This document shows, piece after piece, positions 1 through 8,085 of a DNA stretch of 64,000 nt; the first letter of the stretch is position 1; each line of letters opens with the position of its first letter. The notes below the pieces were generated by a model. That model was not told the origin of the DNA and ran no database searches. It was given only the letters and a program-made list of their open reading frames with translations. Source of the stretch: Thermoprotei archaeon (GTDB lineage: Archaea; Thermoproteota; Thermoprotei; Gearchaeales; WAQG01); assembly GCA_038881895.1 (NCBI GenBank), contig JAVZOV010000005.1:1-64000 (forward strand), written 5' to 3'. Both the position numbers and the translations under genes were made by a program.

Positions 1-223
1 GTCAGTATTTTCAGAGCAGATAGGTTTAAATATGGTTTGCTCATACGTTTTAGTGTCCCCTCTGCTCTGGAAGCATGACTTCCTATGGGGATGGGTGGGC
101 TGGGGGTTGACCTTCAGATGTGGGGAATTGGGTTCACCCCGAAAGCCCTCGATGAGCTAATCGAGAGGGAAGGGTTGAGTAGAGGTGATAAAACACTATG
201 AATCTCTACTTAACTCAGAACCC
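1..223 (+). mobile_element. IS607-derived MITE with orphan omega-RNA-like segment (copy A)
   Basis: Nearly the same 223 bases recur at 47288-47510, with a few substitutions and compensating one-base indels. The start resembles the left end of the intact IS607 element at 49914-51766 (AGCAGATAGGTTTAAAT-like), and the 3' half matches the tnpB 3' end/right end of that element, finishing in AGAACCC at 223. A stem-loop (GTTGAGTAGAG with CTCTACTTAAC) lies at about 174-215. No transposase is encoded, so it is a left-end plus right-end relic. It sits in opposite orientation against the tnpB fragment at 215-766. The element may begin exactly at the window edge. Confidence 0.8.
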
Positions 224-766
224 TTCAGCCTCTCTCTCTTCAACAGTCTCTCTAAAAGTGACGTGAAGATAGTATTCATTATTGAGCCTTACGAGCCTTG
301 AGCCTTTAACCTGCCAACTCCTAAACTTCTCAAAGTGATTATGAACCTTGAAAGGTATTATGATATGACCTTTATGCGTAGCGAGCTTCAGTCTTCCAAA
401 ACTGAACCAAAAGAGATGCGCATCGTCTAAGAGGATTACTTTTAAGTCCTCTATTGCTGGTTGTTTGGCATTTTCCCTCTTCCTTGAAAGCCTTCTATAA
501 GATTTGAAAATTCCCAGAGCTTGCGTTATAGCCGTGTAGATGTAATGAGATGGATAGTTAGGATATTCTGCCCTCAGCTCCTTATAAATTGCTTCATGAA
601 GCTTCTTACGTGAGGTTACGTTTAAATGCATAGCCCTATCCAAACATGCTTTAACCATCTCTGAGTAGGTCTTGAACAGACCCTCAAGAATGGTCGCTTG
701 CTCTTCTTCGGGTTCAAGCTTAAACCTGCAGGTCTCATTCAACAATAAGCTGTTTGACACCTTCAA
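215..766 (-). pseudogene. tnpB: Truncated IS607-family tnpB (N-terminal part)
   Basis: The 183 residues match the N-terminal half of a TnpB-type RNA-guided nuclease. The RuvC catalytic residues and the zinc ribbon are absent. The frame runs into the MITE at 1-223 and stops a few codons after the last tnpB-like residues (ending EAEGF), so insertion or recombination with the MITE truncated it. Any remaining 3' part lies left of the window or is lost. The gene overlaps the 3' end of tnpA by about 32 bases, as in the intact copy at 49924-51712. The start is TTG at 766 or the nearby in-frame GTG. The product cannot be an active nuclease. Confidence 0.85.
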
Positions 767-1415
767 CTACCTTCTCATACCTGTGACTTCTCAAACCATA
801 GAGCTTTCCTGCAAAGCTTGAGACTAATGCAATCAAGTCCTCCACAAGCTCCTGATAAGCATCTTTAGGTTCTTCACCGTTGATAACTTCGATCCTAACA
901 CCATGAGAGGAGAAGTATCTTTCCAGATATTTAAAGCCAAACCTTGTGATCCTATCCTTAAACCCAACGATAACTGCACCAATTTCCTTCCTTTCAACAA
1001 TATCGAAAAGCTTATTCAGAGACTTTCTATTCTCGTTAAGACCGCTAGCAACATCCTCAAGAACTGCTACTACTTCATAACCTTTAGAATTAGCATAGTC
1101 CAGTAAGCTTTGTTTTTGCCTTTCTAAATCTCCCTTCTGATCATGGGAAGAGACTCTAACATATATTACGACTTTACGACTTACATCGACTTCTTTTACC
1201 CCAAGAATTCGTTTTATTTCGCTTTCAGGTACTCTCCTCCTACCCCCAGGCGTCCTCACACACCTAATTAATCCTTGCTTATCCCAAATCTGAAGTCGTC
1301 TAACGCTAACACCAAGAATTCTACTGGCTTCCTTCATCGTATAATGCTTCTCCACACTCATCAAAATAAATATCCATGAACGTCTATAAAAATATATCTA
1401 TTTGGGAACTGCTGT
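224..1415 (-). mobile_element. IS607-family element, right part interrupted by MITE A
   Basis: The element carries tnpA and a 3'-truncated tnpB on the minus strand. Its left end, at about 1395-1415 reading outward, is AATATATCTATTTGGGAACTG, which matches the left end of the intact element at 51745-51766. The right end is missing, replaced by copy A in inverse orientation. Confidence 0.8.
735..1361 (-). CDS. tnpA: IS607-type serine recombinase TnpA
   Basis: About 208 residues. A MerR-like helix-turn-helix at about 8-55 ([27 protein letters not shown]) precedes a small serine-resolvase domain whose catalytic serine lies in YVRVSSHDQKGDLERQ. The family cuts and rejoins element ends through a 5' phosphoserine link. 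Length and domain order are normal for IS607 TnpA. ATG at 1361 is chosen; the codon before it is TTG, and the second copy at 51104-51712 has the same TTG-ATG start. It overlaps tnpB downstream. The recombinase looks intact even though its tnpB partner is broken, so it could still mobilise related ends. Confidence 0.92.
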   Translation of the reverse strand: MSVEKHYTMKEASRILGVSVRRLQIWDKQGLIRCVRTPGGRRRVPESEIKRILGVKEVDVSRKVVIYVRVSSHDQKGDLERQKQSLLDYANSKGYEVVAVLEDVASGLNENRKSLNKLFDIVERKEIGAVIVGFKDRITRFGFKYLERYFSSHGVRIEVINGEEPKDAYQELVEDLIALVSSFAGKLYGLRSHRYEKVVEGVKQLIVE

Positions 1416-1419
1416 CTAA

Positions 1420-1443
1420 CCCTCCCGACTTTAGTCGTGGAGA
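1420..1443. repeat. Subterminal hairpin remnant of IS200/IS605 type
   Basis: CCTCCCGACTTTAGTCGTGG folds as a short hairpin and is the same kind of palindrome (CTCCACGACTGAGGTCGG on the other strand) seen at both ends of the GC-rich element at 13576-13866. It lies between the IS607 left end and the end of coaD, with no transposase. Probably the last trace of a lost IS200/IS605-like element. Confidence 0.4.
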
Positions 1444-1451
1444 ACATGAGT

Positions 1452-1940
1452 TTAAAAGTCTAACGACATATTAGCTAGAAGTTTACCATTTTCATCGACT
1501 TCACTGAGTCTTACCCTTGTGGCTCGTAGTGGTCTTCCATCTTCTGCTTTAACAATTTCAACTATTATGATATTAAGAGGTTTTAGTCCACGTTGAATTC
1601 GTATTGCATTAATTTCTATTGCGCGAGGAAGTGTTTCTTCACTAACAACAATCGTGTCGATGTCTGGGTCGCTTATTGTTGGTCCATAGGGATCATTAAG
1701 AGGTTCTATGATAATATTTACTTTATTATTGGTTTTCTTTTTTATGTATTTCATAACTTTTTTTGATCGCATTTCATAAGGTTTTATCAACATACTGAGA
1801 GCTTTTGACGAAAGCAATTTATCAGAAACAACACCTATGACTATTGATTTGCATCCGCTTTCTAATGCTTTATCTATCAAAGTACGATGGCCAATGTGAA
1901 GGTGATCAAATGTTCCTCCTAATGCAACCTTCTTGCACAA
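1452..1940 (-). CDS. coaD: Phosphopantetheine adenylyltransferase, archaeal type
   Basis: The 162-residue cytidylyltransferase-fold protein has the nucleotide-binding motif GGTFDHLHIGH at about residues 8-18 and a basic LRATRVR segment near the C terminus in place of the ISSTxxR motif. The family transfers AMP from ATP to 4'-phosphopantetheine to give dephospho-CoA, the fourth step of CoA synthesis. Length suits the single-domain archaeal enzyme. The start appears to be TTG at 1940. It follows rps11 by 16 bases on the same strand and is probably the last gene of the rps13-rps4-rps11 operon, where many archaea have rpoD. Confidence 0.9.
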   Translation of the reverse strand: MCKKVALGGTFDHLHIGHRTLIDKALESGCKSIVIGVVSDKLLSSKALSMLIKPYEMRSKKVMKYIKKKTNNKVNIIIEPLNDPYGPTISDPDIDTIVVSEETLPRAIEINAIRIQRGLKPLNIIIVEIVKAEDGRPLRATRVRLSEVDENGKLLANMSLDF

Positions 1941-1956
1941 ATAGGTTCACCGAAAA

Positions 1957-2370
1957 TTATACTCTTCTTCCGCGTCTACCACCAGGCTTTCTAGTTGTAT
2001 CGTGTGGTAATGGTGTGACGTCTTCTATCCTACCAATTATTAAACCTGCTCTAGCTAATGCTCTTATGGCAGCGCTCGCACCAATACCTGGCGTTTTTTG
2101 TCCGTGTCCGCCTGGTGCTCTTACTTTAATATGTACAGCATTTATACCTTGTTTCATTACTTCTTCTGCTACTTTGCTTGCTGCCATCATTGCTGCATAA
2201 GGTGTTTTTTTCTCTCTATCAACTTTTGCCACAGAACCACTGCTTGACCAAGCAAATGTATGAGCGCCAGATAAATCTGTTATGTAAATGAGTGCATTGT
2301 TTCTTGATGCGTATATGTGTGCAATGCCCCACTTTAAATTACTCTTAGATTGTGTAGTGCTCTCACTCAT
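1957..2370 (-). CDS. rps11: 30S ribosomal protein S11
   Basis: The 137 residues carry the S11 signature in order: [32 protein letters not shown] near the N terminus (quoted in part by name, residues about 14-45), a central [25 protein letters not shown]-type region at about 87-112, and the basic tail [12 protein letters not shown]11 sits on the platform of the small subunit near the mRNA exit. Length is normal. It starts with ATG five bases after rps4, in the conserved archaeal order S13-S4-S11. Confidence 0.97.
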   Translation of the reverse strand: MSESTTQSKSNLKWGIAHIYASRNNALIYITDLSGAHTFAWSSSGSVAKVDREKKTPYAAMMAASKVAEEVMKQGINAVHIKVRAPGGHGQKTPGIGASAAIRALARAGLIIGRIEDVTPLPHDTTRKPGGRRGRRV

Positions 2371-2375
2371 TTATA

Positions 2376-2882
2376 TCACCTTGAATTATTTGAAGTTTCA
2401 ACTTTAATGAGCGGAATATCGCATGTGATTAAAGCTTCCTCATCTCTTCTTACTAGATATCCTGGTCTGCTGACTATTTTTCCTCCTATTCTCACATGCT
2501 TATGGACTATAAATTGTCTTGCCTGATATACTGTTCTTGCAAGACCTAATTTATAAACGACCGTTTGTAGTCTTCGGTTTAGCATGTCCTCAATGGTGAG
2601 GCCTAGTATATCATCTATTGTAGCATTCTGCAAAACTAGCCCTAACCTATAGAGTCTATTAACAAGGATCTTAAGTTTTACATTTCTTTCGTCTTCTTTT
2701 AAAGCTAGCAATTTTCGTGCCTGCATTCTTATGTTACGTAATAATGTTCGTGCTCTCCACAGTTCTCGCTTATTTCGTAAACCATATTTGCCTACTAATT
2801 CTAGTTCACTCTTAAGAGTTTCAGTTCTCCATGGATGTCTTGGACTTTTCCACTTCTTTTTTATTCTACGAGGATCACCCAC
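2376..2882 (-). CDS. rps4: 30S ribosomal protein S4
   Basis: The N terminus MGDPRRIKKKWKSPRHPW is the canonical archaeal S4 start and chooses GTG at 2882 over the in-frame GTG three codons upstream. An S4 RNA-binding domain follows at about residues 100-160 (RRLQTVVYKLGLARTVYQAR, HVRIGGKIV). S4 is a primary 16S rRNA binder that nucleates assembly of the small-subunit body. Length of about 168 residues is normal. Tightly packed between rps13 and rps11. Confidence 0.96.
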   Translation of the reverse strand: MGDPRRIKKKWKSPRHPWRTETLKSELELVGKYGLRNKRELWRARTLLRNIRMQARKLLALKEDERNVKLKILVNRLYRLGLVLQNATIDDILGLTIEDMLNRRLQTVVYKLGLARTVYQARQFIVHKHVRIGGKIVSRPGYLVRRDEEALITCDIPLIKVETSNNSR

Positions 2883-2892
2883 GATATTCACC

Positions 2893-3351
2893 CTACTCTT
2901 TAGGCTTTTTAGTTACACCCACAATTGCGCCTGTGCGTCCGGTAGTCCTAGTACGTTGCCCACGAACTTTAAGACCGTATGCATGTCTAATTCCTCTCCA
3001 TGTCTTTAACTCCTTCTCCTTGCCTATATCTTCCTTTACCTTAAGGACGAGGTCTGAGCCTATTAGATGATAGTGTTTTCCAGTTTCTGGATCGCGAGGT
3101 CTATTTGTAAACCACCATGGCACTCCTCCACTCGTAAGATTTAATACTAAATTCTCAAGTGTTTTTAAATCTTTAGGACTTAAAGAACCTAGTGGTGCTT
3201 CTGGATTAACATTTGCTATTCTGCATATTGCGTATGCCGTGTTTATTCCTATACCCTTAATTTTATGTAAGGCAAAGAAAGTTTTATGTAGTCCATTCAA
3301 ATCCTTATTCGCCAGCCGAACTATGGGAATTATTGCCTGCGATTCACTCAA
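2893..3351 (-). CDS. rps13: 30S ribosomal protein S13
   Basis: S13 family: N-terminal IVRLANKDLNG, a helix-two-turns-helix LHKIKGIGINTAYAIC, and a basic C-terminal tail (RGIRHAYGLKVRGQRTRTTG). The protein contacts the A- and P-site tRNAs at the subunit head. The open frame extends to TTG at 3369. I favour the TTG at 3351 (SESQAIIPIVRLANKDL) because it gives the family's usual N terminus, but neither codon is strong. First gene of the S13-S4-S11-coaD cluster. IS607 debris lies just upstream, so the promoter region has been reshaped by mobile DNA. Confidence 0.95.
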   Translation of the reverse strand: MSESQAIIPIVRLANKDLNGLHKTFFALHKIKGIGINTAYAICRIANVNPEAPLGSLSPKDLKTLENLVLNLTSGGVPWWFTNRPRDPETGKHYHLIGSDLVLKVKEDIGKEKELKTWRGIRHAYGLKVRGQRTRTTGRTGAIVGVTKKPKE

Positions 3352-3399
3352 CTTAACCGCCAAAAACAATAATAAGCTTTTGTTTAAATACTTTTCTAA

Positions 3400-3612
3400 G
3401 GTATTGCGTCATCGCACAATGATCTCATGCACCCATACACTGCTAATAATTCCAGAAAGCCTTTCCTCTGCCACTCCCAGAGAGTCTTAACTGAGATGTT
3501 GAATATCTTTGCGACATCCTTTGGTCTAAGCAGTTCTTCGTAATCTCCAGACATCATTAAGAATAAAGTAATCAACCTCCATTTAAACCTATCTATTCCG
3601 AAACTGCTGACA
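3400..3612 (-). pseudogene. IS607 tnpA remnant with left end (copy C)
   Basis: From ATG at 3557 the minus strand encodes a MerR-like helix-turn-helix (LRPKDVAKIFNISVKTLWEW) close to the N terminus of the IS607 recombinases at 735-1361 and 51104-51712, then runs into unrelated residues and stops. No resolvase domain remains. Directly upstream, at about 3582-3611, is a clear left end (TTTAAACCTATCTATTCC then GAAACTGCTG). A 5' fragment of a dead insertion sitting just upstream of the ribosomal protein operon. Confidence 0.75.
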
Positions 3613-3740
3613 ACGGCGAAGCTTATCATTCTCTTTAACGCTTTTTGACGTCATCCTTGACTGAAAAATGAGACCGTATTTTTCTGTTTTGAGAGCAAAA
3701 CTTTATATTTTGATTTTTATATTTGTCTTGGGTGGTTTAC

Positions 3741-4178
3741 ATGACAGAGAGTAATGATGATAGTCTAGAGATTATAAAGAGTAAAATGCTTTCACGTATG
3801 CTTAAGGAGAGTATGAAGAAAGATTCTACTGTGGTTGAAGAGAAAAAAGCTGTTGTAAAGCCTATAAAACTTGATGTAAATAATTTCGATGAAGTGATCC
3901 GCAATAATAGAGTAGTTTTTGTAGATTTTTGGGCGGCGTGGTGTGGTCCGTGTATATTAATGGCACCTACTGTTGAGGAGCTTGCCAGAAAGTATGCTGG
4001 TAAGGTTGTAGTAGGGAAGCTGAACGTTGATGAGAACAGGGCCATTGCCTACAGGTATAATATAATGGGCATACCAACTTTTATGATATTCTACAATGGT
4101 GAGCCTGTTGAACGTATTGTGGGCGCTACTAGTATACTAGAATTTGAAAGGGCTCTGGTTCCCTATTTAAATGATTAA
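3741..4178 (+). CDS. Thioredoxin-family protein
   Basis: A classical thioredoxin domain with the active-site WCGPC in FVDFWAAWCGPC (about residues 73-84 from the chosen start) and the cis-proline segment IMGIPTFMIF. It follows a charged N-terminal extension of roughly 45 residues that typical 105-residue thioredoxins lack. It should reduce protein disulfides in the cytoplasm and could feed electrons to the class II ribonucleotide reductase at the far end of the window (inference). ATG at 3741 is preceded by GGTGG; the frame also opens at a TTG six codons earlier. No signal peptide is visible. Single gene, divergent from the ribosomal cluster. Confidence 0.9.
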   Translation: MTESNDDSLEIIKSKMLSRMLKESMKKDSTVVEEKKAVVKPIKLDVNNFDEVIRNNRVVFVDFWAAWCGPCILMAPTVEELARKYAGKVVVGKLNVDENRAIAYRYNIMGIPTFMIFYNGEPVERIVGATSILEFERALVPYLND

Positions 4179-4228
4179 GAATTTAAAAGCAGATAACTTT
4201 AATGTTTTTAGGGCAAGAAAGGAACTGT

Positions 4229-5650
4229 TTATCTGTATTTATAATGTCCTTCGAATATGTCATGTTTTTTAGTAATTTCTTCTGTTGATTCTTCTATGAG
4301 TAGTTCTTCGAAGATTTTTTCTTTTCCGATTAGTTTTTCATACTCTATGCCGCTCCATTTTTTGTCTATTATATGTCGTAATGCTATTCTGAGTGTTGGT
4401 ATTGGTATTCTATCTATTGCTGGTTCGAAGAATCCCAAGGCGACCATTTTTATTGCATTGTTTCTGTCAAAGCCTCTTGACATCAAATAAAATAGCTGTT
4501 CTTCATCTACTTGTGTAATGTATGCTGAGTGCGTTGCTTTCACTTCATTATTTTCTATTTCAAGGGCTGGTATTGTATTTGCTCGGGCATCATTCATTAT
4601 CATTGCATGTTCTGCTAGGTATGCGCTTGAATTTTTTGCATTTCTTTCTATTTTTATAACACCTTTACTTATTGATCTGGATTGGTCTTTAACGACACTT
4701 TTGATTATTGCGTGAGCTATTGTTACCGGTGATCTATGATTTAGATTTGCGGTTATGTCAAATCGTTGGTTTCCTGTGCTTAGTGATACTTCTATGTCTT
4801 CAATGTTTGCCCCTTGGCCATTAAGGTCTGCATCAAATCGTGATCTTGTTAGTGACCCGCCAAAATGTCCTGAAACCCAGTTTAGTGCGCTTTGTTCTCC
4901 TATTGATGCTTTTCTGTTTAAAAAGGATAGACTGTTTTTATTCTGATTTTCGATTGATATGTACGTGAGTTCAGAGCCTCTATCAATGTATACTTCAGTT
5001 ATATTACTGTGAATGAATTGTTGTGTGGAAGATGTATGTAACGGATATATTTCTTCTATGAATGTTGCTTTGCTGTTTTCACTTACTACTATGATGGTTT
5101 GTGTGAATACTCCTGTTGTTCCTGTAAGATAATTTATGTTTCTTAATGGTGTTAGTATCTCGATTCCTGGCGGTATGTAAATAAAGAGTAAGTTGTTAAA
5201 TAGTGCATGGTTTAATGCTGAGTATTTATCCTCCTCTGGTTTTAGAATTCTGTTTTTCAAATATTTTTTTGCTAGTTCATAATGTTTGTTGAGTAATGTA
5301 TTTAGATCAGCAAAAAAGACGCCTATATCCTTAAGTTCTTTCGCTAACTTTATCTCAACTGTTTCTGAATCTATATTAACTATTAGGTTTTGTATATTTC
5401 CAATTGGATCGTTAATAATTTTCTGAACTGATGAATCATTGAAAAGTATTGCATTATCTACCTCTATCTCATTTACTAGTGTTTGTTTTTTATAAAGAGG
5501 TGACATTTCAATGGGAAGTTTCTTGTAAATTTCAAGAGCATTAAGTCTCATGTTAAGTAGCCACTCTGGTTCTTCTGTTCTTCTTGAGTAATCCGTGATC
5601 AAATCTGTGCTTAATCTATTATGTATGATAGTCATTACTACAGTCTCCAT
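4229..5650 (-). CDS. sufD: Fe-S cluster assembly protein SufD-like
   Basis: The 473-residue SufB/SufD beta-helix family protein lies 22 bases after sufB on the same strand. The C-terminal core has KATHSAYI, equivalent to the SufD histidine segment, followed by [17 protein letters not shown], typical of the family. It lacks the SufB cysteine at the matching position, which supports a SufD role. SufB and SufD form the scaffold on which [4Fe-4S] clusters are built, driven by the ATPase SufC. The sequence is more divergent than SufB. Start ATG at 5650, with an alternative ATG five codons in. No sufC is adjacent. Confidence 0.88.
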   Translation of the reverse strand: METVVMTIIHNRLSTDLITDYSRRTEEPEWLLNMRLNALEIYKKLPIEMSPLYKKQTLVNEIEVDNAILFNDSSVQKIINDPIGNIQNLIVNIDSETVEIKLAKELKDIGVFFADLNTLLNKHYELAKKYLKNRILKPEEDKYSALNHALFNNLLFIYIPPGIEILTPLRNINYLTGTTGVFTQTIIVVSENSKATFIEEIYPLHTSSTQQFIHSNITEVYIDRGSELTYISIENQNKNSLSFLNRKASIGEQSALNWVSGHFGGSLTRSRFDADLNGQGANIEDIEVSLSTGNQRFDITANLNHRSPVTIAHAIIKSVVKDQSRSISKGVIKIERNAKNSSAYLAEHAMIMNDARANTIPALEIENNEVKATHSAYITQVDEEQLFYLMSRGFDRNNAIKMVALGFFEPAIDRIPIPTLRIALRHIIDKKWSGIEYEKLIGKEKIFEELLIEESTEEITKKHDIFEGHYKYR

Positions 5651-5672
5651 ATATTAAAATTAGGAAATAAAC

Positions 5673-7076
5673 CTATCCTACTGATCCTTGCATTTCTAAT
5701 TTTATTAATCTGTTGAGTTCTAATGCGTATTCCATCGGTAATTCTTTTATGAATGGTTCAAGAAATCCCATGACTATCATGTTTAGTGCATCAACTTCAG
5801 GTATTCCTCTGCTCATAAGGTAGAATAGTTGGTCTTCACTAATTTTGCCTACTGTAGCTTCATGAGTGGTGACTGCAGTATCATCTTGTATCTCCTCATA
5901 CGGATAAGTATCTGTTCTAGATATTTCATCAAGCAATAATGCATCACATCTTACACTTGACTTTACATACTTAGCGCCCTTTGCGACATAAATTAGTCCA
6001 CGATAACTGGTTCTTCCACCGTCTTTGCTTATGGATTTCGATGTTATTCTTGATGTAGTGTATGGTGCTAAGTGGTAAATCTTAGATCCGGTATCTTGAT
6101 GCTGCCCTCTTTTGGCATATGCAACTGATATTACTTCTCCTTTGGCATTCTTTCCAAGCAAATATATGGATGGATATTTCATAGTAACTTTGCTCCCTAT
6201 ATTACCATCTACCCACTCCACGGTTGCATCTTCATATGCAAAGGCACGTTTAGTAACTAAGTTATAAACATTAGTAGACCAGTTCTGTATTGTTGTATAT
6301 CTAACTTTCGCACCTTTTTTAGCTATTATTTCTACTACAGCGGCATGCAATGAATCAGTGCTATAAATAGGCGCAGTACAGCCTTCTATATAATGAACTT
6401 TACTATAAGGTTCCGCTATTATAAGTGTCCGTTCGAATTGTCCTACATTGGCTGCATTTATTCTAAAATATGCTTGCAGTGGTATGTCAACTTCTACACC
6501 CTCAGGAACGTAAATGAAGCTTCCTCCACTCCATACAGCACTGTTTAATGCAGCAAATTTATTATCGTTAGGTGGAACAACAGTTCCAAAATATTTTTTA
6601 ACGATATCCGGATATTCTTTAACAGCAGTATCCATATCAGTGAATATGACACCTTTTGCCTCCAAATCTTTTCTAATATTGTGATACACAACCTCAGATT
6701 CATATTGCGCTCCAACACCAGCTAAGAATTTTCTCTCTGCTTCAGGTATTCCTAATCGTTCAAATGTTTTCTTTATGTATTCAGGCACTTCGTCCCAGCT
6801 TCTACCCTTTTTTTCAGTAGGCTTGATATAGTAAATTATGTCATCAAAGTTTATTTCGCTTAGATCTGGACCCCATTGGGGCATTGGTTTTGTGACAAAA
6901 ACTTCAAACGCTTTAAGCCTAAATTCAGTCATCCATGTTGGTTCATTTTTTAATCTTGAAATTTCCTCTACTATTTCTCTACTCAAACCTTTCTTAGTTT
7001 TGTACACATATAATTCTGGGTCTTTAAAATCATACTTACTATAATCAAATTCTAATTCCTTCTTTATGTTGCTCAC
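5673..7076 (-). CDS. sufB: Fe-S cluster assembly scaffold SufB
   Basis: The 467-residue protein has all SufB hallmarks: [18 protein letters not shown], the central beta-helix, VRCDALLL with the likely cluster-ligand cysteine near residue 377, [22 protein letters not shown], and a C-terminal helix. It is the main scaffold for [4Fe-4S] cluster assembly in the cytoplasm. Start is GTG at 7076, with GGAG about nine bases upstream. It is the first gene of a sufB-sufD operon, with a TATA box and a perfect palindrome just upstream. The partner ATPase gene sufC is not in the window. Confidence 0.95.
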   Translation of the reverse strand: MSNIKKELEFDYSKYDFKDPELYVYKTKKGLSREIVEEISRLKNEPTWMTEFRLKAFEVFVTKPMPQWGPDLSEINFDDIIYYIKPTEKKGRSWDEVPEYIKKTFERLGIPEAERKFLAGVGAQYESEVVYHNIRKDLEAKGVIFTDMDTAVKEYPDIVKKYFGTVVPPNDNKFAALNSAVWSGGSFIYVPEGVEVDIPLQAYFRINAANVGQFERTLIIAEPYSKVHYIEGCTAPIYSTDSLHAAVVEIIAKKGAKVRYTTIQNWSTNVYNLVTKRAFAYEDATVEWVDGNIGSKVTMKYPSIYLLGKNAKGEVISVAYAKRGQHQDTGSKIYHLAPYTTSRITSKSISKDGGRTSYRGLIYVAKGAKYVKSSVRCDALLLDEISRTDTYPYEEIQDDTAVTTHEATVGKISEDQLFYLMSRGIPEVDALNMIVMGFLEPFIKELPMEYALELNRLIKLEMQGSVG

Positions 7077-7090
7077 TTTCTATCTCCAAT

Positions 7091-7118
7091 ATAACATATG
7101 TTATCATTTATATATAGT
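7091..7118 (-). promoter_or_regulatory. sufB promoter with palindromic operator candidate
   Basis: Reading toward sufB on the minus strand, a TATA element (ACTATATATAAATG, 7105-7118) is followed at 7091-7104 by the perfect 14-base palindrome ATAACATATGTTAT, then the ribosome binding site and GTG. A dyad between TATA box and start is where archaeal repressors often bind. The palindrome is seen directly; its regulatory role is inference. Confidence 0.5.
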
Positions 7119-7153
7119 TTGCGTACTTAAAATATTTTTACGGAAACAGTTTA

Positions 7154-7717
7154 TTAACGTTTGTATGTCACCTCTAATTCTTTAATGTTTGCACGGGCAT
7201 TAGCAATTCTCGCTAGCACAAAAAGCAAGCTTGAGAGTCTATTAAGATAAACTATTAGATAATTATTGATAGGTTCAGTGCTTGCGAGTTGAACAACTTT
7301 TCTTTCAGCTCTTCTACATATTGTTCTAGCTACATGTAAGAGTGCTGCTAGCTGAGTCCCGCTTGGAAGTATAAACCTTGTTATTGGTTTTATTTCACTG
7401 GCGTATTGCTCAATGAGCTTCTCAAGATCTTCGACGTGTTTTTTATCTATTCGTGGTATGTTAAATGATGGTGATATATCGTTCGGTGCTGAGATGTCTG
7501 CTCCCACTATGAAAAGATCTTGTTGCAAGTTTTCCAGTATCCTCGACAAGTCTTCATACGTACAAATACTTCTGGCTAAACCTATGAAAGAGTTTAATTC
7601 ATCAACTGTGCCTGTTGCCTCTATTCTTAGATCATATTTCGGGACACGCCGACCACCTAGAAGACTTGTTTCTCCTTTGTCACCAGTTCTCGTGAAATAT
7701 GGTGTTTTTAAAGACAT
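7154..7717 (-). CDS. Cob(I)alamin adenosyltransferase, PduO type
   Basis: A PduO-family five-helix-bundle protein with the ATP-binding N terminus FTRTGDKGETSLLGG, the GTVDELNSFIGLAR motif and a C-terminal RTICRRAERKVVQLA segment holding the conserved arginines. It transfers the 5'-deoxyadenosyl group of ATP to cob(I)alamin, making adenosylcobalamin, the cofactor of the class II ribonucleotide reductase encoded at the end of the window. ATG at 7717 is preferred to the ATG three codons earlier because the family begins close to this point. Length of 187 residues is normal. Confidence 0.92.
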   Translation of the reverse strand: MSLKTPYFTRTGDKGETSLLGGRRVPKYDLRIEATGTVDELNSFIGLARSICTYEDLSRILENLQQDLFIVGADISAPNDISPSFNIPRIDKKHVEDLEKLIEQYASEIKPITRFILPSGTQLAALLHVARTICRRAERKVVQLASTEPINNYLIVYLNRLSSLLFVLARIANARANIKELEVTYKR

Positions 7718-7808
7718 GATTATCAAGTAGTTCTAATTTTAGGTTAAATAAATCTTTGTTTATCATGCCTATTTTCTTCATGTGAAACTTTTTAGCTTGA
7801 GTTTTAAT

Positions 7809-8079
7809 GTGAACTACCACCAGCTTTCGCAGGTGGCTTCCTGCTTCCACGGACAGACTCGATCTCCACACCCACAGCGGAGGTCTCGGCAGGTGAGACC
7901 GTTTCGGGAATCCCGTGTGGAAGGTGGGTTACGGAGGTCTTGCCCTCAGCAGGCTTCTCTTTCGGCCTGTCCCATGCCTACTAGGTCTGCCAACCAAGCA
8001 GACAATGATAAACACAACGAGAAAAAATATAAGCTTATCGGCCTTCATCCCCACCCCTACGGATGGAGACTCCCCGCCG
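7809..8079 (+). repeat. 271-bp GC-rich inverted-copy element (copy 1 of 2)
   Basis: This segment is nearly identical (four substitutions in 271 positions by eye) to the reverse complement of 34436-34706. It is strongly GC-rich in an AT-rich genome. One end folds as a hairpin (CCACCAGC/GCAGGTGG) and the other carries ATCCCCACCCCTACGGATGG. The internal reading frames show no family features and no sensible ribosome binding site. End hairpins, size and GC bias suggest a non-autonomous, structured-RNA-bearing transposable element of IS200/IS605 style (inference). It ends seven bases from the stop codon of the polynucleotide kinase gene. Confidence 0.85.
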
Positions 8080-8085
8080 ACTGTG

